Positions 34,656 to 47,314 of a stretch of 64,000 bases of DNA are shown here, one piece after another. Made by a program: the position numbers and the translations under genes. Origin of the DNA: Allodiplogaster sudhausi. Its lineage: Eukaryota > Nematoda > Chromadorea > Rhabditida > Diplogasteridae. The DNA is taken from positions 10,976,001-11,040,000 of the forward strand of contig CALZFC010000005.1 in NCBI GenBank assembly GCA_945643635.1. The letters are read 5' to 3'. A model generated the notes under the pieces. The model did not search any database. It was not told the origin of the DNA and worked only from the letters and a program-made list of their open reading frames with translations. How positions within the stretch are numbered: position 1 is the first letter of the stretch; each line of letters starts with the position of its first letter.

Positions 34656-35848
34656 GAAGTGTCCTGACGCGAAAACACGGATTACTGTAATGAAGAGTTG
34701 CGATGCAACATCAACGGAGAAGTATCCAAAGTTGCGCTTTATTACATACTACTCGATATAGTATGTGATATTCGCATCGAATCATAACCAAAACGAAAAG
34801 CGGTTCACAAAGTGTGCCATAGTTTTCTGTTGTTTCGTACATACGTTTCCCCTATGATAATATCATATCAGTAACCTTTTTCAACAGAACAGATTTTTTT
34901 TTCCTATTAAATATCCCTAAACGAGTATATTACATACATCCTTGAACACAGCGATTCTCCAAAGATCGCATCTCTTTCTCTCGCCTTTCAGAAGTTGCCA
35001 AAGAAGTGTCCTTTCTCTCTTTTGCAGCGAACTTTCTGAACATTTTCATTGTCGACCAAAAAGCACAACAATTATTGTGCAGTACAATTTGTTCATTCAT
35101 TGCCTTTCTTCAGCTTCTCAACATGTTTTTCATGTCTTTGTTGTACATATTGTTAAATGTCTCTCTGGTTACCTGTTTTTTTGGCTCTTCAACACGGTAT
35201 TTATCCACGAATCAGTATTATTTATGATGTGTCCTTCAAATGTCATGTCAAATGAAGGAATGGAATAAAACTTTTTCATCTTCACAGCTTTGTCCATTGC
35301 CAAAGGAGACAGGGGGAAGAGGGCGAGAGTATGAGAGGGCGAGTAGGAGATAGGGCCAGAAACAGAGAGAGAGTGTTGAGAGATAGAGAAAGTGAAAGAG
35401 AGAAAGGAGAGAAAGAATAGCAGCATTCGAACCAACAGAGACAAGTAATCCGTTCACTCGAGCGAGCCGAAGCAGCGGGAGCAGCCGCACTGGCCACTTC
35501 CTGCGATGGGCGTAGAGAGAAGCGAAGCAGATCCCCCCTCTCTCTCCCTCGCTCTATCTCTCTCTCATGCACTCGCTCTCTCTCTCTCGCTCTGTCGCTC
35601 TCTTCACCTCTCATGCTTATGGTTTGCTGCTAGTCTCTTTCACTGATCGTTTCTCACCTCTTTCTCATATTCCATGTTTTGGAGAACTCAATCTGTCTCA
35701 CGCCATAACACCTCTTCTTGCAAATCAGCTTTCCGTGCCAGTTCTCTCGAGTTATGCGTGAATCATGTTCAAAGATCTTGCAGGGTATCTTCCTTCATTC
35801 TTCCACGTCATTCTCTGATTTACAACTTTCTAATTTTCCTTGTTTCAC

Positions 35849-35854
<6 letters not shown>

Positions 35855-35894
<40 letters not shown>
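35855..35894 (+). repeat. (CT)n microsatellite
   Basis: About 20 CT units. Confidence 0.95.
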
Positions 35895-35896
<2 letters not shown>

Positions 35897-36254
35897 CAAG
35901 CTAGTCATTATTCTCAAGAGGGCGTTCCCTGCTCACGTCAGCTCTTCCATATCCCTACATTCATTCCTCGTCTTTACGGAAGCTGTTACTCCCAATGGCC
36001 AGTGGATTCCTACTGCTACTGCTACTCTAGTGGATACAGAGCAGCTCAATCTATCTGTTTCTCTAACTTTCTGTCTCGCTCTCTCTCTCTTTTACTCTTT
36101 TTCTCATATTTCTTACTCTCTGTCACTATCTTGCTCTCTCGTCTCTGTCTTTTTGGGTTCCTGGCCAACATGCCCCATTCTCTTGGCTTGTTCCTGAGTA
36201 GCCTACGTTTTTATGCTTTTTGTCGTCTATTTCTACCTCTTCTGAAGGTCCTTT

Positions 36255-36261
<7 letters not shown>

Positions 36262-36304
<43 letters not shown>
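36262..36304 (+). repeat. (CT)n microsatellite
   Basis: About 21 CT units, start of a CT-rich stretch to 36450. Confidence 0.95.
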
Positions 36305-36306
<2 letters not shown>

Positions 36307-37316
36307 TTCATTCTATTTTCACTCCCTATCTCTCTTTTTCACTCTCTTTCTCTCTCTATCTTCTCTTTCTCTCTATTTCACTCTATTTTTCACTCTTTAT
36401 CTTTCTCTATCTCTCTTTTTCACTCTCTTTCTCTCTCTCTCTCTTCCCCGTTTCTCTCGTTGTCCCAATCTTCCTGGCATTCTCTCCTACATCGGCAGCT
36501 CTGTGATGCAACGTTTCGAGCGAGATATTCATTCCACTGAAACTCACTAGCATTCAGACGTGCAACCTTCCAGAGTGTCAGCCTACTTACTCCCTAACTA
36601 TGCAGTCTTTTTTCCTATTACATGCATTCACATGTTTTTAAATATATATTCTATGGACGATTTTTGAATGAATTATGAACATTTTGGATTTAAAGTCGTT
36701 TACATACATATGTATATAAAAAATGCTATTTTATTTTATTTAAAAACTTTTTGTCTTCCTACCAACCAAAATCTCCTTTAAATTCTTGGCAGCTGTCGTA
36801 TTCCCATGGGATCTTTATTTCTTCTTTTTCCCCAGACTTTTTCTAAAGAGTACTCAGAAATGCTTGCGTTGGTCCGAACTTGCGAACCACATATCAAAAT
36901 GCATTAGAAGAGTGCATAGTAGAGCGAAGGGGGGGGGGGAGGGCAAGAGAGAGAGAGAGAGTGTGTGAGAGAAAGAAATAAAGAATGAGAAGAAATTATT
37001 GAGAGAGTGAGTGAGAGTGATTGGGAGATTGAGAGAGATGGTGCCAAAGGGAAAGAGTAGAGAGAAGAGACAAAGGAAGAGATAAATGAAAGAGGGGAGG
37101 CAAACAGAGAAAGAGAGAGACAGGGAGAGAGAGACAGAGAGAGATGCTGAAAGGATTAGAGAGAGAAAGGAAAGGGAAAATAGTTTACCAGTACTGAATG
37201 CAAAAAATCGCTCGTCAAATGAAAGGATGCATCGAGACGCCCTCGGCCATTAGGCTGTGGATTAGAAAGAAAGAAAAGAATCAGCGCGTTCGTCCACATT
37301 CTGTTTGCTTCTTACC

Positions 37317-37354
<38 letters not shown>

Positions 37355-38416
37355 CTCTTATTTTCTCTGCTTCCTCCATTTCTCTCTCTCTCTCTCTCTC
37401 TCGCTCTCTTATTTTCTCTGATTCCTCTCTTTCTCTCTCTCTCTCTTCCTTCCCCTCTATCTATCTGTTTCTTCTTTCCTTCTTTCTATCCAGGTCTTTC
37501 TCTCTGTCGCTCTCTCTCTCTCTCTATCTCTCTTCGCTCATAATTGAGTAGAATCCCGGGCCATCGTGAGCAGTCGACGACGTTAAAGTTTGACTTGATC
37601 CTCAATTCGATTCCACTACATTTCGTGGAAGGCACCACGCCTCACTGCTCAATCTTATCTATTTATCTACGGCTAATGAATGTTTCTGGCATACATCTGC
37701 TAAATTCCCATTACCGATATTGCACAAATAAATGACCAAAGGTTAAGTACATCAGTTATTTAAAACATTAATTTTGTTACGGTTTTTTTAAATTAAAAAT
37801 AAACTGCTTAAAAACGTCCTCCTCTTCCAAGAGAAACGAACGAGAAGAGATGGAACGGGGGGGGGGGCAGCAGAAAATTGGACATGCCATGCAGTCTCTC
37901 GGCTCGAGTTTCGACTCGGAGGGTCTCGAGACTCGATTGTCTCTTCTGCTTGCTTGTTATTGCTCTTTTCTCTGTGTCCCTCTTCATCGTTCCCTTCGTC
38001 TCTTACTCTCCATCACTTTCATTCTCTGCCACTCTCTCTCTCTCTCTCATTGTCGCTCCCTCACTCTCTTTCTCTTTGTCTCTTTCTTTCTATCTTTCGC
38101 ACCCTCGCTCTCTCTCTCTCCGTCGCTTTCTTTCTCAATTTTAAGTCCTCTCTGCCTCTCTGCTCCTTGAAATATCATTGCATGTTTATGCCATAACCGT
38201 TGGCTTGTTTGTTTTCTTTTTCTTCTTCTTTTTCATTCGATTTCCTTTCACGTCACGAGCGAATTGGAAGTGGATGGGAAGGGTTGCCTGGAGAAGTTCC
38301 ATATCTACGTCTTCCTGCCGCAAAACGAAATATCCCGAAGAGATGACGAAAAATAGACTGTTGCGAAGGGGTAGGATACTTATGTATTTGCCTAGGTGTT
38401 GTCTGGAAGAGGTGAT

Positions 38417-38418
<2 letters not shown>

Positions 38419-38452
<34 letters not shown>
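38419..38452 (+). repeat. (GA)n microsatellite
   Basis: About 17 GA units, followed by interrupted GA to 38530. Confidence 0.95.
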
Positions 38453-38455
<3 letters not shown>

Positions 38456-38580
38456 GAGAGAGAGAGAGCGAGAGTAAGAAAGAAAGAAAAAGAAATAAAA
38501 CGAGATAGAGATGGAGAAAGAGAGAGAGACTGAGAAAAAATAGCTCATGGTTAGAGAGAGATTATTTCATGGTACAATAA

Positions 38581-38624
38581 GGACTCTTTTTGAGTTGAAA
38601 ACGTTCTCGACTCAAAAAGAGTCC
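38581..38624. repeat. Perfect 15-bp inverted repeat, 14-nt loop
   Basis: Arms ggactctttttgagt (38581-38595) and its complement (38610-38624). Intergenic; function unknown. Confidence 0.85.
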
Positions 38625-39159
38625 GTTTTGAAAAACAATTAGCAATGCATACGTGTGAAGTGGAGCTTTACTAAAACAGGATGCTGTTCCTCGAGAAGGT
38701 AGAATAATGTTCGAGAGTGACGGGGAGAGTAAGGTAAAGAGAGAGAGAGGGAGAGCTGTGAAACAAAGCAGAGAAGAGATGAGAAAAGAAAGGAAAGGGA
38801 AGTGTTCCGGCCCGGAGAGGACCAAGTGGGTTCCCTCTCCGGAAGATGCAACGTGATGGGATGGGCCGAAGAGTAAAGTACGAAGGGAAAGAAGACGAGG
38901 CCCGCAGGGTTCACTTGCGGAATTATTTGTTTTAATATTCTTGAAACAAGCCCTACGGCGCAATTTCACGCAAGCTGTTGAGCTTTTGAACTGTTTAATA
39001 TGAAGCGAGATGGAAAGTTTTTTTTCTTTTAATATTTGTTCTTTTGGCATAATACCGCGGCTCTTCTTGGAGTATTATTTCGTATCGTTTCTATATTTGA
39101 AGAGTAGTAATGTATTTTTTTCCTCCTTTTTCCATTTCTTTCCCCACTCTATTTCTCTT

Positions 39160-39222
<63 letters not shown>

Positions 39223-39716
39223 TCTCATTCTCTTTTCTTTTTCTTTTCTATGAGTTCCGCTTACTCGTGCACTTTCCTTCGATCGTTAGAAGACAAGTGT
39301 GCCCGTTGCCATGCAGTTTCGCCATATTTCACGAGACATTTTTCAAAGTCCTCTCTGTACTCGTGACCCTTCATCTCCCATTACTCATATCGCTACATAT
39401 TTTCTTTCTAATCTCTGCACATTTCGCTCGTCATCTACAAATCTTGCATAATTGCGATTTGCTGTTGAAACTTCGACTGAACATATATTAATACCAGTTT
39501 TGTAATCGACTGCATTTTTTTCTTTTTACTTGTTCAGATTCAGTCGAGAATGCGCGGTCGCTAGCACTGAGCCCCTTTCTCGTCTTGCTCTTTATATTTT
39601 CTTACCCTCCACTTTCTCTCTCTTCTACTTTTTCTTTTACTTCTCTCGCTTTCTCTTTCTCTCCTCTCTATCTCTCCCTCTGTCTCTCCCTCTCTCTCTC
39701 TCTCCCTCTCTCTCCC

Positions 39717-40676
39717 ATGGCCGATGCCACCTCCTCGCAAGCCTTCCTGATCGTGCTGGCTGCTGCGATGTGCTCGATCCTCTGCGCCTTCTCCGTCTTC
39801 GTCGTCCTTGTCTTCCACTGCTGCAGAACAAGCGGAGCAGATGAATACGTTGCAGTGGTTCATGTTAGAGAAGAGAGAGTGAGAGAGAGAGGGAGAGAGA
39901 GAGAGAAAGGAAAAGCGAAATGAGAGAGAAAGGGGAGAGAGAGAGAGACAGAGAGATGTTTTTAGCGAACGTACTCAACGCCCTCCACGCGCACGTCGAT
40001 CTACCATCGGAGTGTACAATGCGAGGAGAATGGAAGATGTGCTGGGCGGAGTGGTGGAGGAGGAAAAGGAATTGGAGAAGGCAATGGCAATGGAAAGGAA
40101 GCGTCCAAGGTTAACGCGTCAAAGGCTAGCCTTTGTCTGGGAGGTCAGGAGTTTTATCGAGTTATTCTTTTTTACCGATTTATTTATCCCTCTATTCTAA
40201 CGATCTATTTTCTCTTTTTTCAATCCAATATCTGCATGCTGTCTGGGCAAAAAAAATGACCGTGAAATGGCCTTTTACCGTTTGAGTAAGTATTAAAAAC
40301 AAAAAAATTATGCTATTCTGTAAATTAGGGACTATATTGTTTTTTGTTCATAGTTAGACAACTTTCATATTTGGCAATGTGGACTTGAAAAAAATTCAAA
40401 CATTTATAAAAATTGTTACAAATTCCTCTGAGCCAATCAGAATATTAGTACAAAAAACATTCAATAGGTCTGAATTCTGTCGACGTCGTCGAACCCTCCG
40501 CGGCCCACTGTACTTCTGCCGTCCAAGTCTCCGCCGAGCCCTCTCGCGCCTCCTCTCGCGCCCTATCTCGCGCTCTCTCGCCTCCTCTTCCCTTATCACC
40601 GCAAAACCCTAATCCATCTCCGCAAAAGCCACATCAACAACGGAATTCATCATCCTGTCAATTCTATTCAGCCTAG
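39717..40676 (+). CDS. Small single-pass membrane protein, unrecognised
   Basis: Three exons, 39717-39863, 39966-40109 and 40449-40676, join in phase 0 to 172 residues. The first 7 residues are followed by one hydrophobic helix (FLIVLAAAMCSILCAFSVFV, about residues 9-34) ending in HCC, a possible palmitoylation site. The rest is a long hydrophilic tail: basic Ser/Thr-rich, then Gly/Asn-rich (GGGGKGIGEGNGNGK), then Ser/Ala/Pro/Gln-rich (PLPLSPQNPNPSPQKP). No known domain was recognised. The (CT)n tract just upstream of the ATG may be the promoter or leader. A GA run in the first intron follows the donor. The model rests on phase agreement and composition; the second exon is open in all three frames, so its frame is the least certain part. 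Confidence 0.5.
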
Positions 40677-41206
40677 TACAAGAATGTTTTTGGTTTCTTT
40701 TACTTTACAATATTTTTTCTTCACTCACTGTATGATTACAATTTCGTAATTCGTAAAAAGAAAAGAAAATTTTGTAAATATCAACTGGTCTTTTCTTTTC
40801 CGATCAACTTACGCAAAACTTCCGGGTTTCAGAATGTCAGATCTGTGCTAGATTAAAACCGAGTTCTGTAGCTATGTATAAATGTTCAATGTAATGTATA
40901 ATCTTTTGTATTCGGGTGCTTGTACAAATTGTTGAACTGTTTTGTGAGTTTCTTATTAATGTTTTCACTCGCAATAAAAGTGTATAAGTACATTTCGCGT
41001 CAATTACAAAGTAGACATGAAAAGGTATCACAAAGTTTCGCCGAAGATTACGTAGAGTAGAAAGTTACGTCGGCCATAACATTCCTCATTTCACAATCAG
41101 CGCAACAGAATCCTTCGCTGGCTTGGTTAGTCTCGACGAGTTGCGTCGATGTATCGTCGGAGTCGTGGAATAGAGCGAATCTAATCAATACTTGAGATTT
41201 TATTTT

Positions 41207-41259
41207 CTCAGATCTCACAATCCTAAAAAATTTTAATCTTTAGGATTCTGAGATCTGAG
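41207..41259. repeat. 21-bp inverted repeat with one mismatch
   Basis: Arms 41207-41227 and 41239-41259 (ctcagatctcaSaatcctaaa) around an 11-nt AT-rich loop, just downstream of the GST stop codon. It may act in 3' end formation or be a foldback relic. Confidence 0.8.
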
Positions 41260-41277
41260 ACTAATGCTTACATATTA

Positions 41278-42158
41278 TTACCAATGAGAAATTTTTATAA
41301 ATAAAATAAAATAGTTTTCTTTGTTCCTTTTCTTCTTCTGCCGCGCCTTGATTCTCAAGAAACTTCGGACAGGGTCCTGGAACTCTAGAAAAAGAGAAAG
41401 ATAACGACCTCTTTGATGTACTGCTCGACGACGGGGTAGCCGTCGAGGAGACTTGGCCTTCGATCTGCGAGTTGCGCCAGTGACTCCGACACGAAGAGAT
41501 CGACGTAGGTGAGAGAGCTTCCGACCAGAAACGCGCTTTGGGACTGGAGAGTTTGGAAAGAACATTGATCATAAAAACAAATTTGCAGACTTCCCTGATA
41601 ATGGGTCAATAATATAAATTGGATTTTTAAAGCTTTTAAATAAAGGGCGCAAGAAGAAGAAGAAAAATTTCATATAAAGAATTATTTATTTAATGGAAAA
41701 TAGACACCTTCTGAAGAAAGATCTCAATGCACTTGAAGAATTTGTTGCACGCCGGCTGCAGCACCGATGCGAAAAGTTCTCGCTAGAATTGGAAACTTTC
41801 ATGTTTTAAAGCAAAATATACTTAGGAATATAATTCATTTTGAAGAATAAAAACACATATGTACACAAACACATAGATACCGTTGGAGCAATTAAAAAAA
41901 AATTTTTGTTATCGTCTACTATACGAGCGAGAGAGAGAGAGGAAAACCTCGTTGCCCCTGACAATGCCGCCCGTGACGTTGGTGTACGGCTCGATCTCTG
42001 TACAGAAGTCCTTGAATCGGTCGGCCAGCGAATCGACGATGGCCTCGTCAAGCGCGGAACGACCCGCGTATCCTGGAGCGGAGAGAGAAAGAGAGAGTGA
42101 GAGAGCTGAAGAGAGTGGAAGAGAGCGCGTGAGACAGCGGGAGAGAGCGTGTGGGGAT

Positions 42159-42195
<37 letters not shown>

Positions 42196-42688
42196 GAGTG
42201 AGAGTGAGAGAGAGAGAGAGAGAGAGGAAGACCAAAGCATGAATTTGTAATAACAAATGCCAGTTGTCTAAGATGAGAAGTCCTCAGGCTTCAAGAAGAA
42301 AAAAATTATGTAATATATCTTCCTGACCAAACTGTCGCGCGAGGAAGCGCATAATCGCGTGGGACTGGCCGAGCAGAATTCCATCAACATCTAGGAAGGG
42401 CAGCGACTGGAAGGGCGTGCCTGCGAAAGGGAAAGTTGAGATGTATTGGGTAAGGAGCTTTTGGCGACGGGCCGTGGATTGTGATAAAAACAAGAGTTAA
42501 AAGCACTATTACTACAAAGTGTTGTCATAAATTTGAAATAAAGAAGCATTTTTCTTCTTCTTCTTTTTCTGCCCTAATTAGAGACAAGTTAAATGCGAGT
42601 AAATAGAACGGCAAGAAAAGACGGGGCTAACGATGCTTGGCAGCCAGAAACTCATCATACGTGCATCTGTCGTCGACGAAAGGCACAC
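41278..42688 (-). CDS. Glutathione S-transferase, sigma-like, first exon not found
   Basis: Six exons in phase: 42632-42688, 42328-42420, 41948-42072, 41708-41782, 41409-41543 and 41278-41376, about 194 residues. The thioredoxin-like domain shows GVPFVDDRCTYDEF, then TPFQSLPFLDVDG with the cis-Pro of the glutathione site, then LLGQSHAIMRFLARQFG, the QS-x-AI-x-R-x-LAR motif of nematode sigma GSTs. The helical domain includes GRSALDEAIVDSLADRFKDF and SLTYVDLFVSESLAQL. The first exon, which should bring the start codon and the catalytic Tyr (about 25 residues), was not found upstream. An hAT-like element sits 300 bp upstream. The C-terminal end is unusually basic (RIKARQKKKRNKE). GSTs conjugate glutathione to electrophiles in the cytosol. 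It is either a gene with a distant first exon or a 5'-deleted copy. Confidence 0.75.
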
Positions 42689-42991
42689 CTTTACACCGTA
42701 GAAAAAGGAAAAAAAAATTAATTTTAATTTTAAAACGTTCTTAAAGGAGGTTGAAAGCCTTTAACTCCTAACACGAAATGCCTACTCGAACAGTTACCGT
42801 ATTTGTGAGCAGCGCGCTCCTGGCAATTTGCCAAGATCCTTGTTTCAAAAGTTTTTTGACCAAGCTGCCTGGATTAGCAATCCACTTTTTGCTTGATTTC
42901 TGTTTTTTATTTGTTGGTATTTTTAAGTTCGGGTAATTTGTATTTTTAGGAAGCATCAAGGTGCCTGTCAGGCATCTTGCTGTCAGCCCAT

Positions 42992-43393
42992 CAGAGGTGG
43001 GAATTGGCCGGCCCGGCCCGGCCGGCCGGTCCGCGAACCGAGCCGGCCCAATTTCCCAAGTGCCCGGGCCGGGCCGGGCCGGGGTTGGGCCGGCCCGCAG
43101 GCTAGATTGGGCCCGATAAGCACACAATGCCGTCCAGTCAGGACGTTTGGTGGCATTGATAATTGCAAAACTTTCTTTATTTGTTCATTTTCCCCCTAAA
43201 CGTCTTACTTCTATACATTAAAATGAATGTTCGTAGCACGAGCATGAAAATTTCTGAATTTCAAAACACATTGTAACTCGTTGGACTTTTGTTCCCCAGA
43301 ATTTTTTGAAAATCGGGCTCAAACGGGCCCACGGGCCGGGCCGGGCCCTTCGTGATGGGCTGCAGAGGTGGGAAAGGCCCATTCCCACCTCTG
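42992..43393. mobile_element. hAT-like GC-rich MITE, copy 2, with 8-bp target duplication
   Basis: Ends are CAGAGGTGGGAA... and its complement, flanked by the 8-bp direct repeat cagcccat (42984-42991 and 43394-43401), as hAT elements leave. GGGCCGGGCC blocks lie inside both ends, and the AT-rich centre matches copy 1 at 10410 in reverse orientation. Near the right end, 43348-43374 is an inverted copy of the terminus plus 15 bp of right flanking DNA (43382-43408). Confidence 0.88.
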
Positions 43394-44572
43394 CAGCCCA
43401 TCATGAAGGCGGCTTCCTAGCTTGAATTCTAATTACGGATGAACACACTAAAATGTTCCCTTGTGATCAGGCGACGCATTTCTGATGCAAATTACTCCTT
43501 TAACGATAACTTTAGAACATTCAATTTTAGCTGATGTTCCGGCAAGCCCAATCCGGACACATATACAACATCATCTTTAAACCGAAAAATTTGAGTTTTC
43601 GCCTCCTTTAACTGGTTTTGTAAGTATAAGAGAAAGTTTCTTGCCTTAAAAATTTTGTTTTAAAAAGCGAACAGTCAACTCCTATTTTATTATTTGCTGT
43701 ACTTTAAATGGTTTTCTAATGGCAAAAAATGCGAACCCGCAACAGCGAAGAGATGTCTAATTGGCTCGGCTCGACCGCGAATGTCAAAGTAAACCAGACG
43801 ATACGCGGGCTGCGCGTTCATGCGGTAGCCTGCAAGGGTACTGTAATATCAGGCTATTTGAAAAAGTACGGTATTCTTAGGTCAAATAGAAAAGGTTACA
43901 GTAAATTTACCTATTTCATGAGGAGAACTGTTCAATTGATATGGAAATTACCAAAGGTTCATATACATATATTCTAGTGCAAAGATACGGTGGCATTTTC
44001 TATATCAATTGAGCGTTTTCCTCACGCATAGATAAATCTAACGTAACTTTGGTGGTTTAGCTATCAATCGAACATTTTTCATGGAACATATAACTCTCTC
44101 AATTTTTTCTCTAGAGTCATCTTAGCTTTTGCCATCTTTGTTCACTGAATACATTTATATTATTAACAATATAAATTATCGGTAAAATAAAAGAAGAAGA
44201 ATAATAATAACAATAAACCATTACCTGACCGTTCACGAAATGCAGAGCGTGGCATGATTTGACACAGTGACACCTTCGAGGGGGGCCGGGAGAATTCCGT
44301 TTGGATAGAGTGCTTCACCCGCTGCTGTCTGACCTCTCAAGACCTTTTAAATATTTCAGCGTCTTCTTCTTCTTTCTTATTTTCTTCCTTCTCCTTCTTC
44401 ATCTACCTATCAGTCTGATCCTATCTGCTTATAAGAGAGCTCTCTCTCTCTCTCTGTCTCGTTCTCTCTCTTTCTTTCGCTGTCTATTTACTCTCCTTCT
44501 CTTTCCCCCTTTATGTTGCTTTCTTTCCCTTTTTCTCTCTCTTTCTCTCACTCTATCTTTCTGTTTCCCTTT

Positions 44573-44605
<33 letters not shown>

Positions 44606-45118
44606 TCCTATCTCTCTCTTCCTCTCTCCATCTCTCTCTTTCATTCTCTCCTTGTTTGCGCAACTCTTCAGTCATCGTCGCCGTTGGCTACCACCTCAAG
44701 GTTGCGCAATGCCACAGGGCAAAATGGAGTCATGGCAAGTAGCAATGACGAACTAAGACAAACAAATTGGGACGAGGAAGACGTGCACACTTGTTACATC
44801 TTGTACATGTCGGCAACCGAGCAGCTAAACTTCGGCCGAGAAATGAAGAAGGCAACTTTTTGCACGTGAACTTGAACAACGGCGCAAAGTGACATTCTAA
44901 AAATGGGACTAGAAATTTAATAGGATGCAATCCCAGTAGAAAATTTCTTCTCCCCTAATGGTAAACATGAATAGGAAAAATAACTAAATTAGCGCAAGTT
45001 CTCTTTAGGCATTTCATATTCTGTTATCTCAATGAGCATAAATCACCAAAATTTAAATAAGTTATCCTCTAAACTTCAACAAGTGTCATAAAATACTTTC
45101 ACTTCCTCCTATTTCCAG

Positions 45119-45256
45119 GTTGCCGCGCGGTTTGCGCCTTTCCTTGTTCTCCTATCACTCCTTCTAATGGCCTGGCCGCCGCGTGGTCGGCTCTTTCTTC
45201 GCTCTCCTCTCCGTCTGGCTCATTCCGATGGCTCATCAACAACAAAAGGAACGTAG
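45119..45256 (+). CDS. Candidate exon, hydrophobic then basic (unrecognised)
   Basis: After the acceptor-like ttccag, an open frame of 45 codons begins VAARFAPFLVLLSLLLMA, a signal-peptide-like stretch, then PPRGRLFLRSPLRL and a stop. No start codon or upstream exon was found. It could be the second exon of a small secreted protein gene, or chance. Confidence 0.2.
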   Translation, partial: VAARFAPFLVLLSLLLMAWPPRGRLFLRSPLRLAHSDGSSTTKGT

Positions 45257-45844
45257 CAATAGCTAGAGCTATTCATAACGCATTTTGTTAAGATATCAGA
45301 TTCACTTTGAAGTTACGCATCATTTTCGTCTGTCGAAGTTTATTCATTATTTTATGAATGATCCATGAATCTTTGATTAGGTAAGCTATACGAACTGGCA
45401 GAGACCAGAGATGACGACGGAGAGATTGGCAATCAAGAATGTCCAAAACCAGGCCCGGGCCCAATATTAGCACTTCCTGATTTTGGAAAATGCCTGGTGT
45501 CAAGCCTTGTGTATACGCCAGATCGCTACTCGTGAGCTTCTTGCTCTCTGTACTGTTTCTATCACGTAAACCCACGGGTTTGCTCTAGCGATTCGATTTT
45601 CGATATGTCATTCTCCGAGAGCACTCGTATTTTTCATGTTTTCAACATCTACCTAAGATATCACCTTTTAATGCTCTTGAGTTTTATTATTACTTAATGA
45701 ATACCAAACACCAATTGTTTCAAAGTTCGGTGCTTGTAACTTTGGTAAGGAAACAATATTTTGTAGTATATGCTTATGATGAATAGCTGTTAATTCACTA
45801 AAGAGCATAAAATACTATCAAATTAAGGTTGACGGAATGGAACA

Positions 45845-46310
45845 CTCGGGATACCAGGCTGCTTATGCGAGACTGAATTGTCTCTATCTGTCAACTCGTC
45901 CTTTGCGAAGCTTACACGGTTCGCCGGAAGGCTGAAATCCGCGTTTACTAAAGATAATTGGGCTGGCAAAAGAATAATTGAATTCGAAAAGGTTTGTCGT
46001 GTTACTGAACGAAATTGATAAATAGATCTTTGACTGTCTTCAAAAACATTCCTAAATTAAACGCCCATTTGTTGCTAAACAAAAAAATCTCACGTTTGCA
46101 GATGAAAACGCTCTGGACCTCGCAATCGCAGCCGACCTCTGCTGATTCTTTTATTTGCCATTCGCCTGGAAGAAAGGAGTTTTTCAAATTTTCATGTCTC
46201 AGCCAATCTGCTCAGGATTTTGAGGATTACGAGTAATTTAACCTTTCGATTAATCTGGTTGGAGATATCTAATATTCTTTCAGAAACGACACAAGGGGCT
46301 GGCTGTGATC
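45845..46310 (+). CDS. Candidate three-exon gene fragment (unrecognised)
   Basis: An open stretch ending LKSAFTKDNWAGKRIIEFEK before a donor near 45993 joins in phase to an exon after 46101 (MKTLWTSQSQPTSADSF, ending AQDFEDYE), then through a GA|gtaatt donor to a short terminal exon (NDTRGWL, stop). The phases agree but composition and length are not decisive, and no start or domain is visible. Confidence 0.25.
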
Positions 46311-46479
46311 ACCATTCTGCTTTGCGCAATCGTCAAGGAAATGGGACGGCAGAGCCCATTATTGTAACGTGCCGCACTGTGTAATAAATGCAAATTTTGT
46401 TGCTTTACCTCTCGACCCGATCTTAGTAATTGTGGTGTTCCAGGCTGTAACAACTGGAGAGGGCGGGAATCCATCGTGG

Positions 46480-46720
46480 GCGACCGAGGCGAAGGAGGGC
46501 CTGGTCAGCTTGCGAGGATCCAAGAGTCCTCAAGTAGAACGTCGCTGTTGCGGCCAGCGAGTCTACGACCTCCCGAACCCAATAGTTTTCATCCCTGGCT
46601 CTCTTTCGTCCTCAAGTCTCTTATCTTCTTACTTTTGTTTGTGTTACATGATTTCGGTATGTGGTTGATAAGCCTGAAGGCGCGTTGTGATTTCGGCACG
46701 TAAGCGGTAATCCCGAAGAC
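46480..46720 (+). repeat. Dispersed repeat, copy 1
   Basis: Similar to 49905-50110 in the same orientation: ctggtcagct, ggatccaagagt, cacccaata/aacccaata, and an almost exact gttgtgatttcggcacg followed by aagcggta. Noncoding as far as can be seen. Confidence 0.7.
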
Positions 46721-47269
46721 TAGAGCTTAAATGGAACATGTTCCCTATTGTACAGGAAAAAAATAAAACATTTTCCCACACTATTTTTGCAAAATTGCAA
46801 TGTTTTAGCTGCGCGGAAGGCATGCCCAGTACATGATATGGTCCATGTTGTAGTCTGAAATTTGTTTCATACAGAATCACATGTTTAATAGTCATTAATC
46901 AGGAGAACATTTTTATGATACATGTCGGATAACAGATCAGGAAAGTATTCTCACCAGGATGGCGATTAGTTGTGATGACAGTGACCACTCAATTACTAAA
47001 AACTAGACGAATTAAATTGCCTGTTTCATCTAATGTACACATAAAAATTCTACAAAAATAATTATGATGTTATAATCTGAAGCAGAAGGTTGCCGATCAC
47101 GAAGAGTAAGCATTACACCACTCGTCGTTAACCATTTTATAACCAATTTAGTCATACCTAATTAGACCGAAAATTTTCATAATAGATATGCGTAATTACC
47201 CTTATTAGTGCCCCAACACTATTCCTTCTGCTCATTGTCTCTCGTTCTGGTTCTGGTTCTGGTTCTCGG

Positions 47270-47314
<45 letters not shown>

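Larger units (their letters stand above)
34656..39716. other. Large intergenic region, microsatellite-rich, no supported gene
   Basis: About 5 kb with CT/GA tracts at 35300-35420, 35550-35610, 35850-35895, 36262-36470, 36930-37165, 37315-37535, 38030-38130, 38419-38540 and 39150-39240. ORFs are Ser/Leu or Arg/Glu repeat products. A hairpin lies at 38581-38624. No in-phase exons seen. Confidence 0.6.

Noticed and set aside
35718..36550. ORFs of 159-236 codons, hydrophobic and serine-rich
   Set aside because: CT-repeat translation that resembles membrane helices but has no start context or in-phase exons.
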